A stretch of DNA of 64,000 bases from Lactarius indigo (Eukaryota > Basidiomycota > Agaricomycetes > Russulales > Russulaceae), in NCBI GenBank assembly GCA_025766275.1, contig JAFKAC010000002.1:62001-126000 (forward strand). The letters run 5' to 3'. Position numbers and translations under genes: made by a program. Each line of letters opens with the position of its first letter. Positions within the stretch are counted from its first letter, which is position 1. This document shows, piece after piece, positions 19,015 through 29,934 of this stretch. Below the pieces are notes generated by a model, which worked only from the letters and a program-made list of their open reading frames with translations, did no database searches and was not told the DNA's origin.

Positions 19015-20478
19015 ATGTCCAACACGCCAGTCCTCGACACCACCCCCGTTCACGTCCTCAGTAACCCGCAACTTGAAGCCGCCCTTGAACGAGGGATCAT
19101 TACCATTGATCTCTTAGACGTCCCCCGACTATCACCACCACCGTCTCCCCAGCTCACCATGACTATTGACCCCGTCCCCATAATACCCTGAACTCCAGAA
19201 CGAGAACCTGGAGAACTCACCCCGTCGACGCCAGAAGAAGGACAATATTCCCCCACACCTCCTCTGCAACAGTCACACACTCCCCCACCCGAACCACCCG
19301 CACCTTCGCCACCATCTTCCTCACCCTCCACACCACCACCACCACTCGAGCCCTTTACCCCCGTCCGCGTCCACACACCCATTGACTACAACCGACCTGA
19401 CTCCCCTCCTGACGACACTGATGACCCCGGTGCCCCCTTCTTCCCAAACACACTAGGCACCCCAAAGTTTTACCCCCTACAGATCCCACTACCTGATGGT
19501 GGATCCAACACTGCGAAGTATATCTACTATCGCAAAGGATTCACCGAGGTAGTAGGAACAATGGGCGCCAAACAACCACACTATGGGGAAACAGTCTATC
19601 TCTCGTCACTTAGGCCTAACGTCTCGGCACCCCCCTTCACAGCCGAACAACTCCAGTTCTTCAACCCCCATGACATTCGTGCTTGTGCCTTAGATGAAAC
19701 CCTCATCAAACTCAACTCTCCACGTCTCACAGCTGAAGTCACTAGGCTGCACACCAGGCTTCTCGCTCTCAAAGCAATCGATGAAAAGTGCGAGAAACTG
19801 GAGGAAGACGCACGCAAACTATGGTCGGAACGACTCATGGTGGACCTAATGCTGGCGAGTACCAAGAGAAGGCTCCAGTATGCAGGGGCCCTCACCACCA
19901 TCAGCAATGAGTATGCGCAGATGACAGCACTTCCAGCCCCACTCCGGCACTCACGATATGCTATCCCCTTTTCCCCACGACGAGGGGGACCACTAGAGTT
20001 CCCCCACCTCGCTGATAAACCCCACCAACGATGCTGCTATCACTGTGGAAGTTCTCACCACCATGTACGCAACTGTCCCACCAGGCCACGACCAGCCTGC
20101 CGACATTGCCAAAGCCAAGAGCACCAGTCTTATCGGTGTATCTTCCGTCGCGCAGGAATGGTTGAAGAAGTCATCACTACCTCCCAAGCAGACGAACGTA
20201 TCTGGCAGGCAATAAACACAGAAGCCTCTACTTCCTTCACTGTCCCGGAACCGCCAACAATCGCTACCGGAACTCAAGGAAGGTGGTGCGGACGATGCTT
20301 CCGCACTGATGCCAATCATGACGAGATCCGATGCCTGCAATACGAGATGTGCCGCAAATGTGGGAAACGCGGGCCTCTCTTCTTCCTCAAAACCCACTAC
20401 TGTCGACTTGACATTTCCCTGTGGCCGGAGAATGACCTCGACGCCGACATCTACGACCTTGTCGATCCAGAATCCTGA
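19015..20478 (+). pseudogene. Gypsy-A third ORF: proline-rich, coiled-coil, zinc-motif protein (one stop)
   Basis: It starts with an ATG 40 bp after Pol, in another frame, and runs about 487 codons with one TGA at 19189-19191. Features in order: a short helix (QLEAALERGI), a Pro-rich linker, a DDPGAPFFP motif, PHYGETVYL, LNSPRLTAEVTRL, a coiled coil of about 60 residues, and four zinc motifs: CYHCGSSHHHVRNC, CRHCQSQEHQSYRC, CGRCFRTDANHDEIRC and a CX2CX11HXC. An acidic tail ends the protein. It corresponds to the C-terminal extension fused to Pol in gypsy-B. The zinc motifs resemble nucleocapsid knuckles, so nucleic-acid binding is likely; the exact role is unknown to me. Confidence 0.8.
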
Positions 20479-20496
20479 AGTCGAGGCATCTTCAGG

Positions 20497-20512
20497 CCAA
20501 AACGGGGGGTAA
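20497..20512 (+). other. Gypsy-A polypurine tract
   Basis: A purine-rich AAAACGGGGGGTAA segment directly precedes the 3' LTR. Confidence 0.72.
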
Positions 20513-21085
20513 TGTTATGATTTTCTTTGGACTCGTTCTTTCGCATATCGCTGTTCCCTTCCCCACACTATACGAGCCCTGTACGATTACACGGACCTTA
20601 TGACTATCCAGTTCCTATCGCGTGTCTTACTTATCGATGTTCCTTTCTGATAAAGTTCGACATGTGCTAGTTTCCGTCATGTTCCCAATCACACGCGATC
20701 CCGCGTGATTTACCCTTATTCCTAGTACGATATCCCTTTGTTCTCTTTATGTCCTGTCCATTGTTCCGAGACTGACAATGGCGCCATCTGTTTGTAGTCA
20801 CCACATTGGCCATTATCTATTTAAACCTAGTCCTATCTAGCTTGTATGGTAGACTAGACTTCTTGTGTAATACTACACTCGAATGCCTCTGTGCCCTCAT
20901 CGTCTTGCGAACCCCCCTTGCCTTTGCCAGACCTTCGAGTCTTGGCCTTCCTCTACGATCCAAGTGACCGCCGTCCTTGTGATCCTTGTGCATCATCTCG
21001 CTGAAGCCAAGCCTTGGAGCTTGCGCTACCGTTATTCGACTGACTCAGTACAGGTCATACGCAACGCCCCTGTAGTGGCGTTACA
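20513..21085 (+). repeat. Gypsy-A 3' LTR
   Basis: This 573-bp partner of 5188-5760 is followed by the duplicated GAAAC. Differences between the two LTRs fall at ancestral CpG sites. For example ACA versus ATG near the start both derive from ACG, as in the solo LTR at 54865-55429. Confidence 0.95.
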
Positions 21086-21090
21086 GAAAC

Positions 21091-21347
21091 AGTAAACTAC
21101 GAGATATTATAGTGGCTGTTGTTTATGAATTTCTGTAACCAAACACTGTCCAAAAACGTCCAGTAGTCATTCTGGAATTGAGTCATCATGTGACGCATTC
21201 CTCGGCACTCCCTGCAGCACGACAATGTTCATGGCACATATCAAGGTCAACAATCACTAATAGTACACACAATGGTGTTTATGGTACCAGCAGCAACGTG
21301 CATGATACATGCACAGATTAATTCAGTCAAGAGCAGTGCACACCAAG
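21091..21347. other. Unassigned 257-bp stretch between gypsy-A and gypsy-D
   Basis: I see no gene and no recognised repeat. Since gypsy-A sits in the probable 5' LTR of the left copia element, this may hold the rest of that LTR, but no second copy is present to prove it. Confidence 0.4.
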
Positions 21348-21862
21348 TGTCACATTTTGACCTGTTTTCTACATGTGGACCCTTACTGTACCAGTTGTGA
21401 CTACAGCGGTAAGGTAGATTAGTCACGGACTCACGGCCTTAGGCCTTTACAGTGGTGATACGGTAGTATGATAGGCGATTGTGCATGATAGCTGACTGAT
21501 GGCATGACTCAATACTAGTACAGGTACTAGTAGTATTAGGATTGCGCTGTTTTTGCAATACATTGGACACTACTTACTGTGACTCATAGCAGTGCTTGAA
21601 AGCCTGCTCGACTTGTATTTAAGATAATTGGCAAAGACCAAGATACGCCATCTTGGTCTTCTTGAATTGTCACTTGCTTTCTCTTCCTCTTTTTCCATCT
21701 CTTTCACTCACCTTGTGATCTTGCTGTATCAAGAGTCCTAACAGTGTGCCTTTGAGCATTCACCAAGTTGGGAGCACATGCCTTCGTGCAGTTGTGTCTA
21801 TTCGCTAAGTTGGTTGCCGCTTCATTGAGCTCAAGTCGAGCTAACATCGTGACGACGTTACA
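21348..21862 (+). repeat. Gypsy-D 5' LTR
   Basis: A 515-bp LTR beginning TGTCAC and ending GTTACA, related to the gypsy-C LTR. It has TATTTAA at 21616-21622 and an inferred start at 21650. A hairpin-like AAGACCAAGAT-ACGCC-ATCTTGGTCTT spans 21634-21660. The 5 bp before it are CCAAG (21343-21347); no matching right end is in the window. Confidence 0.88.
21616..21660 (+). promoter_or_regulatory. Gypsy-D TATA box and inferred self-primer 11-mer
   Basis: TATTTAA is followed 34 bp downstream by ATCTTGGTCTT (21650-21660), the complement of the binding site at 21865-21875. Confidence 0.65.
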
Positions 21863-21864
21863 TT

Positions 21865-21875
21865 AAGACCAAGAT
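21865..21875 (+). other. Gypsy-D self-primer binding site
   Basis: AAGACCAAGAT starts two bases after the LTR and pairs exactly with 21650-21660. It is the same sequence as in gypsy-C. Confidence 0.68.
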
Positions 21876-21881
21876 ATCACT

Positions 21882-22604
21882 GTGGCCGCAACCACCAGAG
21901 ACCAGTGGATGACCTTTCGTCCTTACTCACTACCTAGAAGAGGAGATCGCAACGTACCAACTCACTTTCTAGGAGCCACTTGTTGGTGGGAAGGTGAAGA
22001 AGAAACAGGATATTTTGTAGAATTTAATGGACCTACAAGGTTCCAACCAGTTGAGTTCAACTTCAATTGATTGTGTTGGACAGAGGTTATGTGGAACCCG
22101 ATAGACTCCCACTGGGACGTAGTACGACCAGCCAGACCAAGGTATCAGTGTGACATCAATGCACGCGAACTGAATAGCAGAGCAGATTGGGGTCCTATTG
22201 ATGGACAACTGCGAGAACACTCTATGGGAGAAGCAATAACAGAAGATACCAAGCAAAGCGAGGAAGAAGAGGGACACCAACAACCAGATCAGACTGAGAG
22301 CAGTGGAGGGGCAATACAAGAACTCCTTATCAAATGAGCTGAGTCCGCCCATATCACAGAACCAGAACCAATTCACATATGATCACCAGCACTCATGGCT
22401 ACAATCACGCAAACAATGGAACAAGTGGCAGTTGAAGAAACACGTGCCATACACCAAGAAGCACAAGAGATCCTCATGCCCACCAACCCAGAAACTGGCG
22501 TACAAATGACCGCCAATGACACCGCAATTTTCAGAGCAATAGGGTCAGATCGAGGAGACCCCCGTCAGGAAATGGGGGGCACCCAGTCCTAGAACTACCC
22601 CCAG
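21882..22604 (+). pseudogene. Gypsy-D Gag N-terminal fragment
   Basis: The frame starts GTG-GCC in the context ACT-GTG-G, as in gypsy-C, and is closely similar to gypsy-C Gag (ETGYFVEFNGPTRF, then RADWGPIDGQ, then DRGDP). TGA codons at 22068-22070, near 22335 and near 22381 replace arginine or acidic codons of gypsy-C. It is cut at 22604 by gypsy-C and continues for a short way at 30475-30546. Confidence 0.85.
22600..22604. repeat. Target-site duplication of gypsy-C (left copy)
   Basis: CCCAG here and at 30470-30474 bracket the element. Confidence 0.92.
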
Positions 22605-22763
22605 TGTAACGTCGTCACGACATTAGCTCGACTTGAGCTCGGTGGAGGCGATAACAACTTAGCAAGTAGCTTGAAGACGCGAAGGTCCAAGTTTATCCGA
22701 GGTGAATACACGAAGGTACACCTAATAGATTTGCTGTCTTGTGTCACGAGTAAAGTCGGACTT

Positions 22764-22798
<35 letters not shown>

Positions 22799-23126
22799 AA
22801 GAGAGAAACAAGTGACGATTCAAGAAGACCAAGATGGCGTATCTTGGTCTTCACAAGACAGATTAAATACAAGTTGAGCAGGCTTTCAAGCGCTGCTATG
22901 AGTCACAGTATGGTAGCGTCCGACGTATCGCGTAAGTAGCTCAAATCCTAATACTACTACTACTAGTATTAGTGGTGTAGTCCTCAGTCAGTGATCAGTG
23001 CGTAATCTCCTATCGTGCTCGTATCGCCTATCGTAAGTCCGCAACTAATCTACCTTACCGCCGTAGTTGCAACCGGTACAGTAAGGGTCCTTAGTCGTAT
23101 ACCGCAGTACAAGTGGAAACGTGACA
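22605..23126 (-). repeat. Gypsy-C 3' LTR
   Basis: A 522-bp LTR, TGTCACG to CGTTACA on the minus strand. It includes a GA dinucleotide run (22765-22793). Confidence 0.95.
22765..22793. repeat. (GA)n microsatellite in the gypsy-C 3' LTR
   Basis: An almost pure GA run inside the LTR, present also in the 5' copy at 30108-30136. Confidence 0.95.
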
Positions 23127-23139
23127 TCACCCCCCTTTT
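23127..23139 (-). other. Gypsy-C polypurine tract
   Basis: On the minus strand AAAAGGGGGGTGA directly precedes the 3' LTR. Confidence 0.75.
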
Positions 23140-23156
23140 AGCGTGAGACCCCAGAC

Positions 23157-26100
23157 TCACCGAAAGTCGCGAGCCGGCCAGTCGCGCTGCTCGTCTGCAA
23201 TGCGCTCTAAGGCGGTAGCACGCTCCAGGCGGTAAATGGCGTCACGCCGGTCGTCCTGCACGCACTCGATCATCGCGCGGAGTTGGCTCACCCTTGCCCG
23301 AAGTTGATCCAGCTCGTAGCTGGCCGCGCGGAAGCACGTGACCTCCGCGGTGAGCGACTCGTCGTTAATGCGATTGAGCGCACAGTTGGTGATCTTGTCC
23401 GCTTCGAAGACGACGAGGTCTTCGTGCGGGTATGTGGGGCGGAGCGCGGCGGACACGTGGGGCTCAGCGTAGAAGGGCTTACCGTAAACGTGTGGTGAGC
23501 CCGGTATAACCCCTAGTATAAGGGGGTCTGCCCCTCCAATGATTTGGACGTGCGACGCGTCCCTCTCTACTCCGTCCGGCCCGGTGATGGGGTATCGAAT
23601 GTAATGGGGTCGTCGGTTCGCCCGGAACCCTTCAGGCGCAATGACATGTGCGGGGTCCTCAGCGGCGGTGAACGGATGGTGATTGGCGGCACCAGGCACG
23701 CGCACACGTCCTCGATACATGGGGGAGCCGTCGGTGTAGACGAGCCAGGGCGTGACGAGGGGATTATCAGGGTCACGTTTCGTTCGAAGGAAGGGGTGTC
23801 TCGCCGGGTAATAATCTTCGTTGTCATGGCCAGCTTCAGCTGCCGCCATTGCTGCCGATGCTCGCGCATCTCCCTCAGTCGGGCCGCTGCTGAGTCCAAC
23901 TGCTCCTTCTGCCACGCTGCCGCTACTCTCTTCCAGCCCTCCAACTCGTACTCCATCAGCGCTTGAACGCTGGTCGTTGCTCGGGAAAACTCCGTGAACG
24001 CCGATGAGGTCGTCGCTTGGGGGGATAGCGGCGATGGGTTCTTGCTCACCGCGATCGTTTCGGAAGACGTGGACGACGGCTTGGTCGTCGTCGGGAGTAG
24101 TTGTTGGGTCTGGGAATCTGGTGATGACGTTGATCCATTCTTGTGCGGTGATGGGCCCCTCTGCTGGTGCAAGAGGCGTCCATGGTGTGAGCTGAGTGTT
24201 TGGAACTTCGGTGTTGTCGTCCTCAGCCAAGAGGGCGCGGGCGTCTTCTGCGAGGGAGTCAAGGAGTTGCGCTTGTGTGACATGTCGCAATGGAGAGGTG
24301 GGCATGTGAGTAGTGGCTGAGCGAAGGAAGAGGGGGTTACTGTCCTCCGTTCGAACGACCCCCACTTTATCCCTTTTGCTGTGAGCCCGCGTTTCCTGAT
24401 ACAGGTGGAGTGCTTCTGGTGCAAAGACGTCATCCTTATTGACCCACTGATTCTCCGAGTCTGGGTATCCCTTCCATTTGATAAGGTATTGGAGGCATCT
24501 TCCTCTGCCGAAGTGCCGAGTGTCTAGAATGGCCTCGACCTCGTATTCCTCTTCTCCATCTATCAATTCGGGCGGTGGTCATGTGAAGTTCTCCCCATGC
24601 AAAGGGGTCTGCTTGTACGGGGTGAGAAGATCGATGTGAAACACTGGGTGGATGCTCCACTGCGTGGGAAGTTCCAATCGATAGTTGTAAGGGGACATCA
24701 CCTGTGTTACCCAAAAGGGTCCATGGCGTCGCGCCGCTAATTTTGCCGTGGGCTGATTGGTCCGAAGATGCTTGCCCTTGAGCCACACGAGGTCATTGAC
24801 GTTGAACTTGGGCGTATCTTTGTTGCGCACCCATGACTCTTGCGCCTTCTTTAGAAGGCGTTGGGCGTTGTTTCTAGCTTCTTTCAGCTGCTTCAGTCTC
24901 GCGGTTATGAGGGGAATCGGGGATGGCTTATCAGTCCAATCCGCTTGAGGGTCATATCCCATCAGAAGTTGAAACGGCGACTGCTTCGTATGCTCGTGGG
25001 GCCAGTTATTATGCACGAATTCGGCGATTGGTAGATACGCAGTCCAGTTATCTTGACGCTCGTTCACCCAGAAGTGTAAGTACTGTTCCAGCCATTGGTT
25101 AGTCCTTTCCGATTGCCCATCGGTGCGTGGGTGGTACGCCGTCGATATGTTTTGCTGGACCCCTAGGATTCGGCATGCCTCCCTCGTGAATTTGGACGTA
25201 AATCGCGGGTCGCGATCGCTGATGATTTTACGTGGTAATCCGAATCATTTGAAAACGTGACTGACATACAATGCAGCAGTTTCCTCCACCGTTATTTCCT
25301 CTCGGCAGGGTATGAACACCGAGGCTTTACTACAATCGTGGTCAGTGACGGTGAGGATGCTGTCGTACCCTTCCGATACTGGTAGTTTGGTGATGAAGTC
25401 TATTGCCACGGTGTGGAAGGGGAATGCGTCGAGCATAGGCGTGATGGGGTATAGAGCCGCACATATGGGGCGCGTGTTGACTTTGTTTCGTTGGCATTCG
25501 GCACATCCTTGAACGTACTCATACACGTCCCTTCGTAATTGTGGCCACCAGTAATGTCTTTCCAGGATCCGTTGCGTCCTCGCGATTCCAGGGTGCCCGT
25601 GTATGGGTAAGTCGTGATGATCGTGAATCAGTACGCGATGCGTCGAGGCTGGTCCCGTTATAATGAACCTGCCATCCTTATACCATTCTCCTTGTATCTT
25701 CTTTAGTCGGTGGGGGTCTGCCCACACCTTGATCACTTCTTCGTCTTGTTGATGTCGCGGTTGCAGTAGGTTCGGGTTGAGGGTCAATGTTTTTGCCGTG
25801 TTGAGGGTTCGGACAAAGATTTCGGGTGGCAGTACCACAACTTCACTGTTGTCCTCTATTCCTTGATCGTAGTCAGGTCGTCGCGACAGTGCGTCGGCCC
25901 TTCCGTTATTTTTCCCTTTGATGTGGTGAATCTCGAAGTCGTATTCGGAGAGTTCGAGTACTTCCCTTGCAACTCGCTTACTGATCTTCTGCGGCGACTT
26001 CCAGTATTGTAGGTTTAGGTGATCTGAATAGATTTTGATTTTGTGTGGGGCTCCCGCTAGCAGCGGCCTCCAGTGTCTTAGGGCCTTGACTATCACGAGT

Positions 26101-27877
26101 AGTTCTAGGTCGTAGATGTCGTAATTTCGTTCTGCTTCCGAAAGTGTTGCCGAGTAATAGCCTATGGGGTGCCGTTTTCCGTCAGACTTTTCTGTAGCAG
26201 TACGGCTCCCACCGCGTAGCCTGAGGCGTCCACCTCCAATTCGAATGGGTCCTGGAGGACAGGGTGTGCCAATACCGGTTCTTCGGTTACGAGGTGTTTG
26301 AGTGTGTTGAATGCCTTGTCCTCCTCTTCTGCCCATCGCCATTCTTCGTCTTTGCGTGTCAACTTTGTGAGCGGTCTGGCATGGGTTGCGAAGCCGCGGA
26401 TGAAAAGCCTGTAAAAGTTACAGAAGCCAAGAAAAGATCGGATGTCTTTGACTTTTGTTGGTGTCGGCCAGTCTTTGATGCCTTGGACTTTTACAGGGTC
26501 CATTCGGGTCACCCCCCTCTCAAGGATTACCCCCAGGTAATCCATACGTGGCTGATGGAACAGGCACTTCTCGAGCTTAAAGTAGAGGTCGTGTTCCTGC
26601 GCAACCCTCAGGACATCGCGGACAGCAGCGATATGGGCCGGTAGATCGTGATCAAAGTGAGTAGCAATCCCAATGTCATCCATGTAAACACGTATCGTGG
26701 TGCCCAAGCGTTCGTGCTTCGCTATCGTGTCGCGATAGATATGGTTCATCATGGCCTGGAAGGTCGCGGGTGAGTTGGTGAGTCCAAAGAACATGACTGT
26801 TGGTTCGAAAAGGCCAAATTTGGTTTTGAATGCCGCTTTTTCTTGATCCCCGTCACAGATTCGGACGTTGTTATAGCCCCATCGGATATCTAATTTTGTG
26901 TAAATATGGGCGTTGCTGAGGTCAAGTATCAGGTCCTGGATGAGTGGCAACGGGTACTGGTTGCGGATGGTGTGAGAATTGATGACCCTATAGTCCTGAA
27001 CGGGTCGCAGCTTTCCGTCCTTCTTTTTGATGAAGAAAAAGGAGGATGCGTACGGGGAGATAGAGGGGCGTAAATACCCCTGCTTCAACTTTTCTTCGAG
27101 GAACTCTTTAAGCTCACTTTCTTCCTTTTGCATCATGGGATACACTTTGCAGTCTATTGCGGCCGGCGCAGATGGTTTGAAGTCTATCGCATGATCCCAT
27201 GGTCTGGCCGGGGGAAAGCAATGCGACGCTTGCTCATTAAATAGCATGTGAAACATGGCATATTCCGCTGGAAGTGTGACCGCGGTTTGCTGCTGTTTCG
27301 CCTGTATGGCCAACTCCGTCGAGGTGGTGGCCCTAGCGAACGTTTCTTCCTCTAGTTCTCGTACGATATCTTCCTTTTCGGTTGTGATTAGAGCTCGAAC
27401 GACCGACGTGGAGAGTAGGTCTTCAGTGATAGCCAGTATCACTGGTTGCATGTTGGGGTGCATGGTTGCCATAGCCCAGCTGATGGTGGGTTCAAAGGCA
27501 CTCAGCCATGGATAGCCAAGCACCATGTCTTCGCTACCGAGGTCGGTGACCAAAAAGGTCATTTTCTTTATCTGTCCTCATGTCTTCACTTCTAGGTTAA
27601 CATAATGAGTGATTAACCCAGCTTTGTTTTCCGTGTTATCGATATTCCATATCTTGCGAGGTGTTTCTAAAGGCTGCACTGGGATGCTGGCTCGTGCTGC
27701 CGTACTTGGTCGGATAAAGTTGTCGGTCGCTCCAGAGTCGACCAACGCATGTGTTTCAGTCGTTTGGTAATTCGTTTTGACAGTCACTGGGATTCGCAGA
27801 GATCGGTAGCGCGTTGTCACAATTACAGAATTACATTGTAAAGCCCTCACCCAGACTGACGGGTTCAGGCGTCCCGA
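23157..27877 (-). pseudogene. Gypsy-C Pol with fused C-terminal extension, four lesions
   Basis: This is the -1 frame after Gag: retropepsin DSGATDNF (near 27735), reverse transcriptase with YMDD (near 26685), RNase H, integrase, the GPY region and a chromodomain (near 24430-24540, YLIKWKGYPDSENQW). Lesions are TGA at 27578-27580, a lost A in the run at 26188-26191 that shifts the frame, TGA at 25245-25247 and TGA at 24579-24581. All three TGAs fit CGA (Arg). After the chromodomain the frame runs on for about 380 codons with a Pro-rich part, VYGKPFY, ESLTAEV and a coiled coil. It is homologous to the gypsy-B extension but ends before any zinc motif. Confidence 0.9.
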
Positions 27878-29928
27878 AAACCCTCTTTTCCCCACAGGTC
27901 TTGGAGTATGAGGTCTTTTACCTCATCCGTGCTATTAGCCACCTGCGTGAGCCACTCTTTCGCCTGTTCTCCAGCTGTTTTTGTGCTTGCCGCGTTAATT
28001 TGAGGCGCAGGTGTTACGCTCGGTGCCGGTGACATGTATCCCGGCAGCGATGGTGCATACTGCGAAGGTGCGTATTGTGATACGGGTCCTTGGGGGTACC
28101 TGGTAGTTTCGGTCATGCGGCTGATGGATGGAGCGGCCGGCCATGGTTGTTGGGCGCGTGGATGTGGACAATTCCATGAGAGGTGTCCTGGAGCGTGACA
28201 ATTATAGCAAAGGACGTTCCTTAAGTCCCTTCGAGATCCTCCTCTTCCTCGTCCCCTGGCTCTGGGTCCTCCTCGTGGTGGAAATGGCGGCGTGGGCCAG
28301 TTGTGATGCAGTAGTTTGTTAAAATCGATGTCTTCAGATCCTGCTAGTCTTACTTTAGCGCGGTCGGCTGAAGTGTCCATTGCCCAGGGGTTAGTTTGTG
28401 GTAGGTTTTGTGGAAGCGTCCATCCTGCATTGCCACCTTGTTTCTTCGGCTGCGTTGTCGTGCTTTTGTACTCGTTGAGCCTTGCTTTGAGGTGTATGTA
28501 ATTCTTCTGCCGCTTGAGGACGGCTCTTTTCCAGTCATCGAACGTGACAGGGTCATTGAATTGGAATGCGTTTTTGAAGAGTTCCTTGGGCAAGCCCGAC
28601 GTAAAGAGGTCGATGGTTTGTGGTTCATTGAGGTGGTAATGAGCCTTCCGCGCGAGCTGCTCGAAATCATTGACGTACTTGTCAATGTCCTCTCCTATCA
28701 TTTTGAATCCCTTTCGTAGTATTGCTTGCGCCTGCTCCCGTTCCAGCGTGTTTTCAAATCGCTGGCTGAAACCGTCGGCTACGGCGTCCCACAAGTTTCG
28801 AGTGTAGGGGCTAATCCCTCGTTGTATTTGTCTGTTGAGCCAGTTTAGGAAGGATAGTACCCATTCGCTGACCGCTCCGCCCTTGATGTAGGAGAGAAAC
28901 AGAAGGCATCTTCTGTAATCATTGCGCATGATAGGGGCGTCCAGGTTCATACCCCAGTAGACATGCCACTGCGTCAGGAATTGGTCTACTTTGAGTCTGT
29001 CTCCATCAAAAATGGAAGGTGGCTCGCTGGTTAGTTTCTCATTATGATGTCCTCCTCCTCCGACGTCCCCGCCACCTCCACCTCCTCCTCCGCCTCCGCC
29101 GGGCAATCCAGCGGGCGGTCCTCTCGGCGGCTCGGTTCTTCGTATGTCAAACGGGATACCTCCGCCCGGTGGTGGCAGCGGGTCTCCGCTTGGTCCTCCC
29201 ACACCTGGAGGGAGTTCCAATACAGGTCGTTGTCCGGATGGAGGGTCTCCTCGATCTGATCCTATTGCTCGGAATATAGCGGCGTCGTCTGCCGTCATTC
29301 GTACGCCAGTTTCGGGGTTGATAGGCATGAGGATTTCCCTTGCCTCAGCTTGTATTGCGCATGCTTCCTCGATCGCGACTTCTTCCATGGCCTGCGTCAA
29401 TGTTGCCATAATAGCTGGCAATCGGATGTGAATTGGTTCGGGTTCTGTGATGTGTGCGGACTCAGCTCGTTCAAGGAGGAGGTCTTGTATGGCTCCTCCG
29501 CTAGTCTCCGTCTGATTCGGTTCTCGTCCTTCGTCTTCTTCTTGGCTTTGCTCTTCTTCGTCTCTTTCTGATACTACTTCTCCGGTAGAGTGTTCTCGTA
29601 CTTGCCCGTCGATAGGGCCCCAATCAGCTCGACTATTGAGCTCTCGTGCGTCGATATCACAGTGATATCTGGGTCCGGTTGGTCGTATAGCGTCCCACTG
29701 TGAATCTATGGGATTCCACGTAACTTCTACCCAACACAAGTGGTCGAAGTTAAACTCAACTGGGCGGAACCTAGTAGGTCCGTTAAACTCGACAAAGTAT
29801 CCGGTTTCTTCCTGTCTTTCCCTCCAACTGGCAGCTTGTAAAAAGCGCGTGGGGACGTTTCGTTCTCCTCTCCTTTGGATCAAATATGGACGGAAGCTCG
29901 TCCACTGGTCTCTTGTTGTTACGGCCAC
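27865..29928 (-). CDS. Gypsy-C Gag, probable non-AUG (GTG) start
   Basis: An open frame of 687 codons starts at GTG in the context ATC-GTG-G, 20 bases after the LTR. No ATG exists in any frame from the inferred transcript start (30178) to 29410; the first, at 29409-29407, is in frame at codon 174. The N-terminal part before it is conserved with gypsy-D and shares the GYF, PVEF, W..V, W..IRP pattern with A and B. Downstream are Pro/Gly-rich segments (polyglycine near 29080), the capsid region, an RG-rich stretch and a CX2CX4HX4C knuckle (CYNCHAPGHLSWNC). It ends with TGA at 27865-27867, after the slippery GGGTTTT. An alternative is a spliced leader supplying an AUG. Confidence 0.85.
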   Translation of the reverse strand: MAVTTRDQWTSFRPYLIQRRGERNVPTRFLQAASWRERQEETGYFVEFNGPTRFRPVEFNFDHLCWVEVTWNPIDSQWDAIRPTGPRYHCDIDARELNSRADWGPIDGQVREHSTGEVVSERDEEEQSQEEDEGREPNQTETSGGAIQDLLLERAESAHITEPEPIHIRLPAIMATLTQAMEEVAIEEACAIQAEAREILMPINPETGVRMTADDAAIFRAIGSDRGDPPSGQRPVLELPPGVGGPSGDPLPPPGGGIPFDIRRTEPPRGPPAGLPGGGGGGGGGGGDVGGGGHHNEKLTSEPPSIFDGDRLKVDQFLTQWHVYWGMNLDAPIMRNDYRRCLLFLSYIKGGAVSEWVLSFLNWLNRQIQRGISPYTRNLWDAVADGFSQRFENTLEREQAQAILRKGFKMIGEDIDKYVNDFEQLARKAHYHLNEPQTIDLFTSGLPKELFKNAFQFNDPVTFDDWKRAVLKRQKNYIHLKARLNEYKSTTTQPKKQGGNAGWTLPQNLPQTNPWAMDTSADRAKVRLAGSEDIDFNKLLHHNWPTPPFPPRGGPRARGRGRGGSRRDLRNVLCYNCHAPGHLSWNCPHPRAQQPWPAAPSISRMTETTRYPQGPVSQYAPSQYAPSLPGYMSPAPSVTPAPQINAASTKTAGEQAKEWLTQVANSTDEVKDLILQDLWGKEGFRDA
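27877..27883 (-). other. Probable -1 frameshift site, gypsy-C
   Basis: On the minus strand G-GGT-TTT is in the Gag frame, a canonical X-XXY-YYZ heptamer, four codons before the Gag stop. The -1 product S-G-R-L-N-P-S-V-W is collinear with Pol of the other families. Gypsy-I has the same heptamer. Confidence 0.7.
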
Positions 29929-29934
29929 GATGGT

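Larger units (their letters stand above)
5188..21085 (+). mobile_element. Gypsy-A, full-length chromodomain Ty3/gypsy element, decayed and interrupted
   Basis: Two 573-bp LTRs (5188-5760 and 20513-21085) in the same orientation are flanked by a perfect 5-bp target duplication GAAAC (5183-5187 and 21086-21090). Gypsy-B is inserted inside its gag at 6222-14198. Removing gypsy-B and one CTCAC copy rejoins gag in frame. Internal order is self-primer site, gag, pol (PR-RT-RH-IN-chromodomain) and a third ORF. The coding part carries several TGA stops and a frameshift, so it is non-autonomous. The LTR pair shows 11 differences that I could see, all at CpG-derived positions. Confidence 0.95.

Noticed and set aside
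19015..20478. The third ORF as an envelope gene, given its position
   Set aside because: It has no signal peptide or membrane segment; it has a coiled coil and zinc motifs instead.
22765..22793. GA run considered as evidence of a host locus
   Set aside because: It is inside both gypsy-C LTRs at the same place, so it is part of the element.
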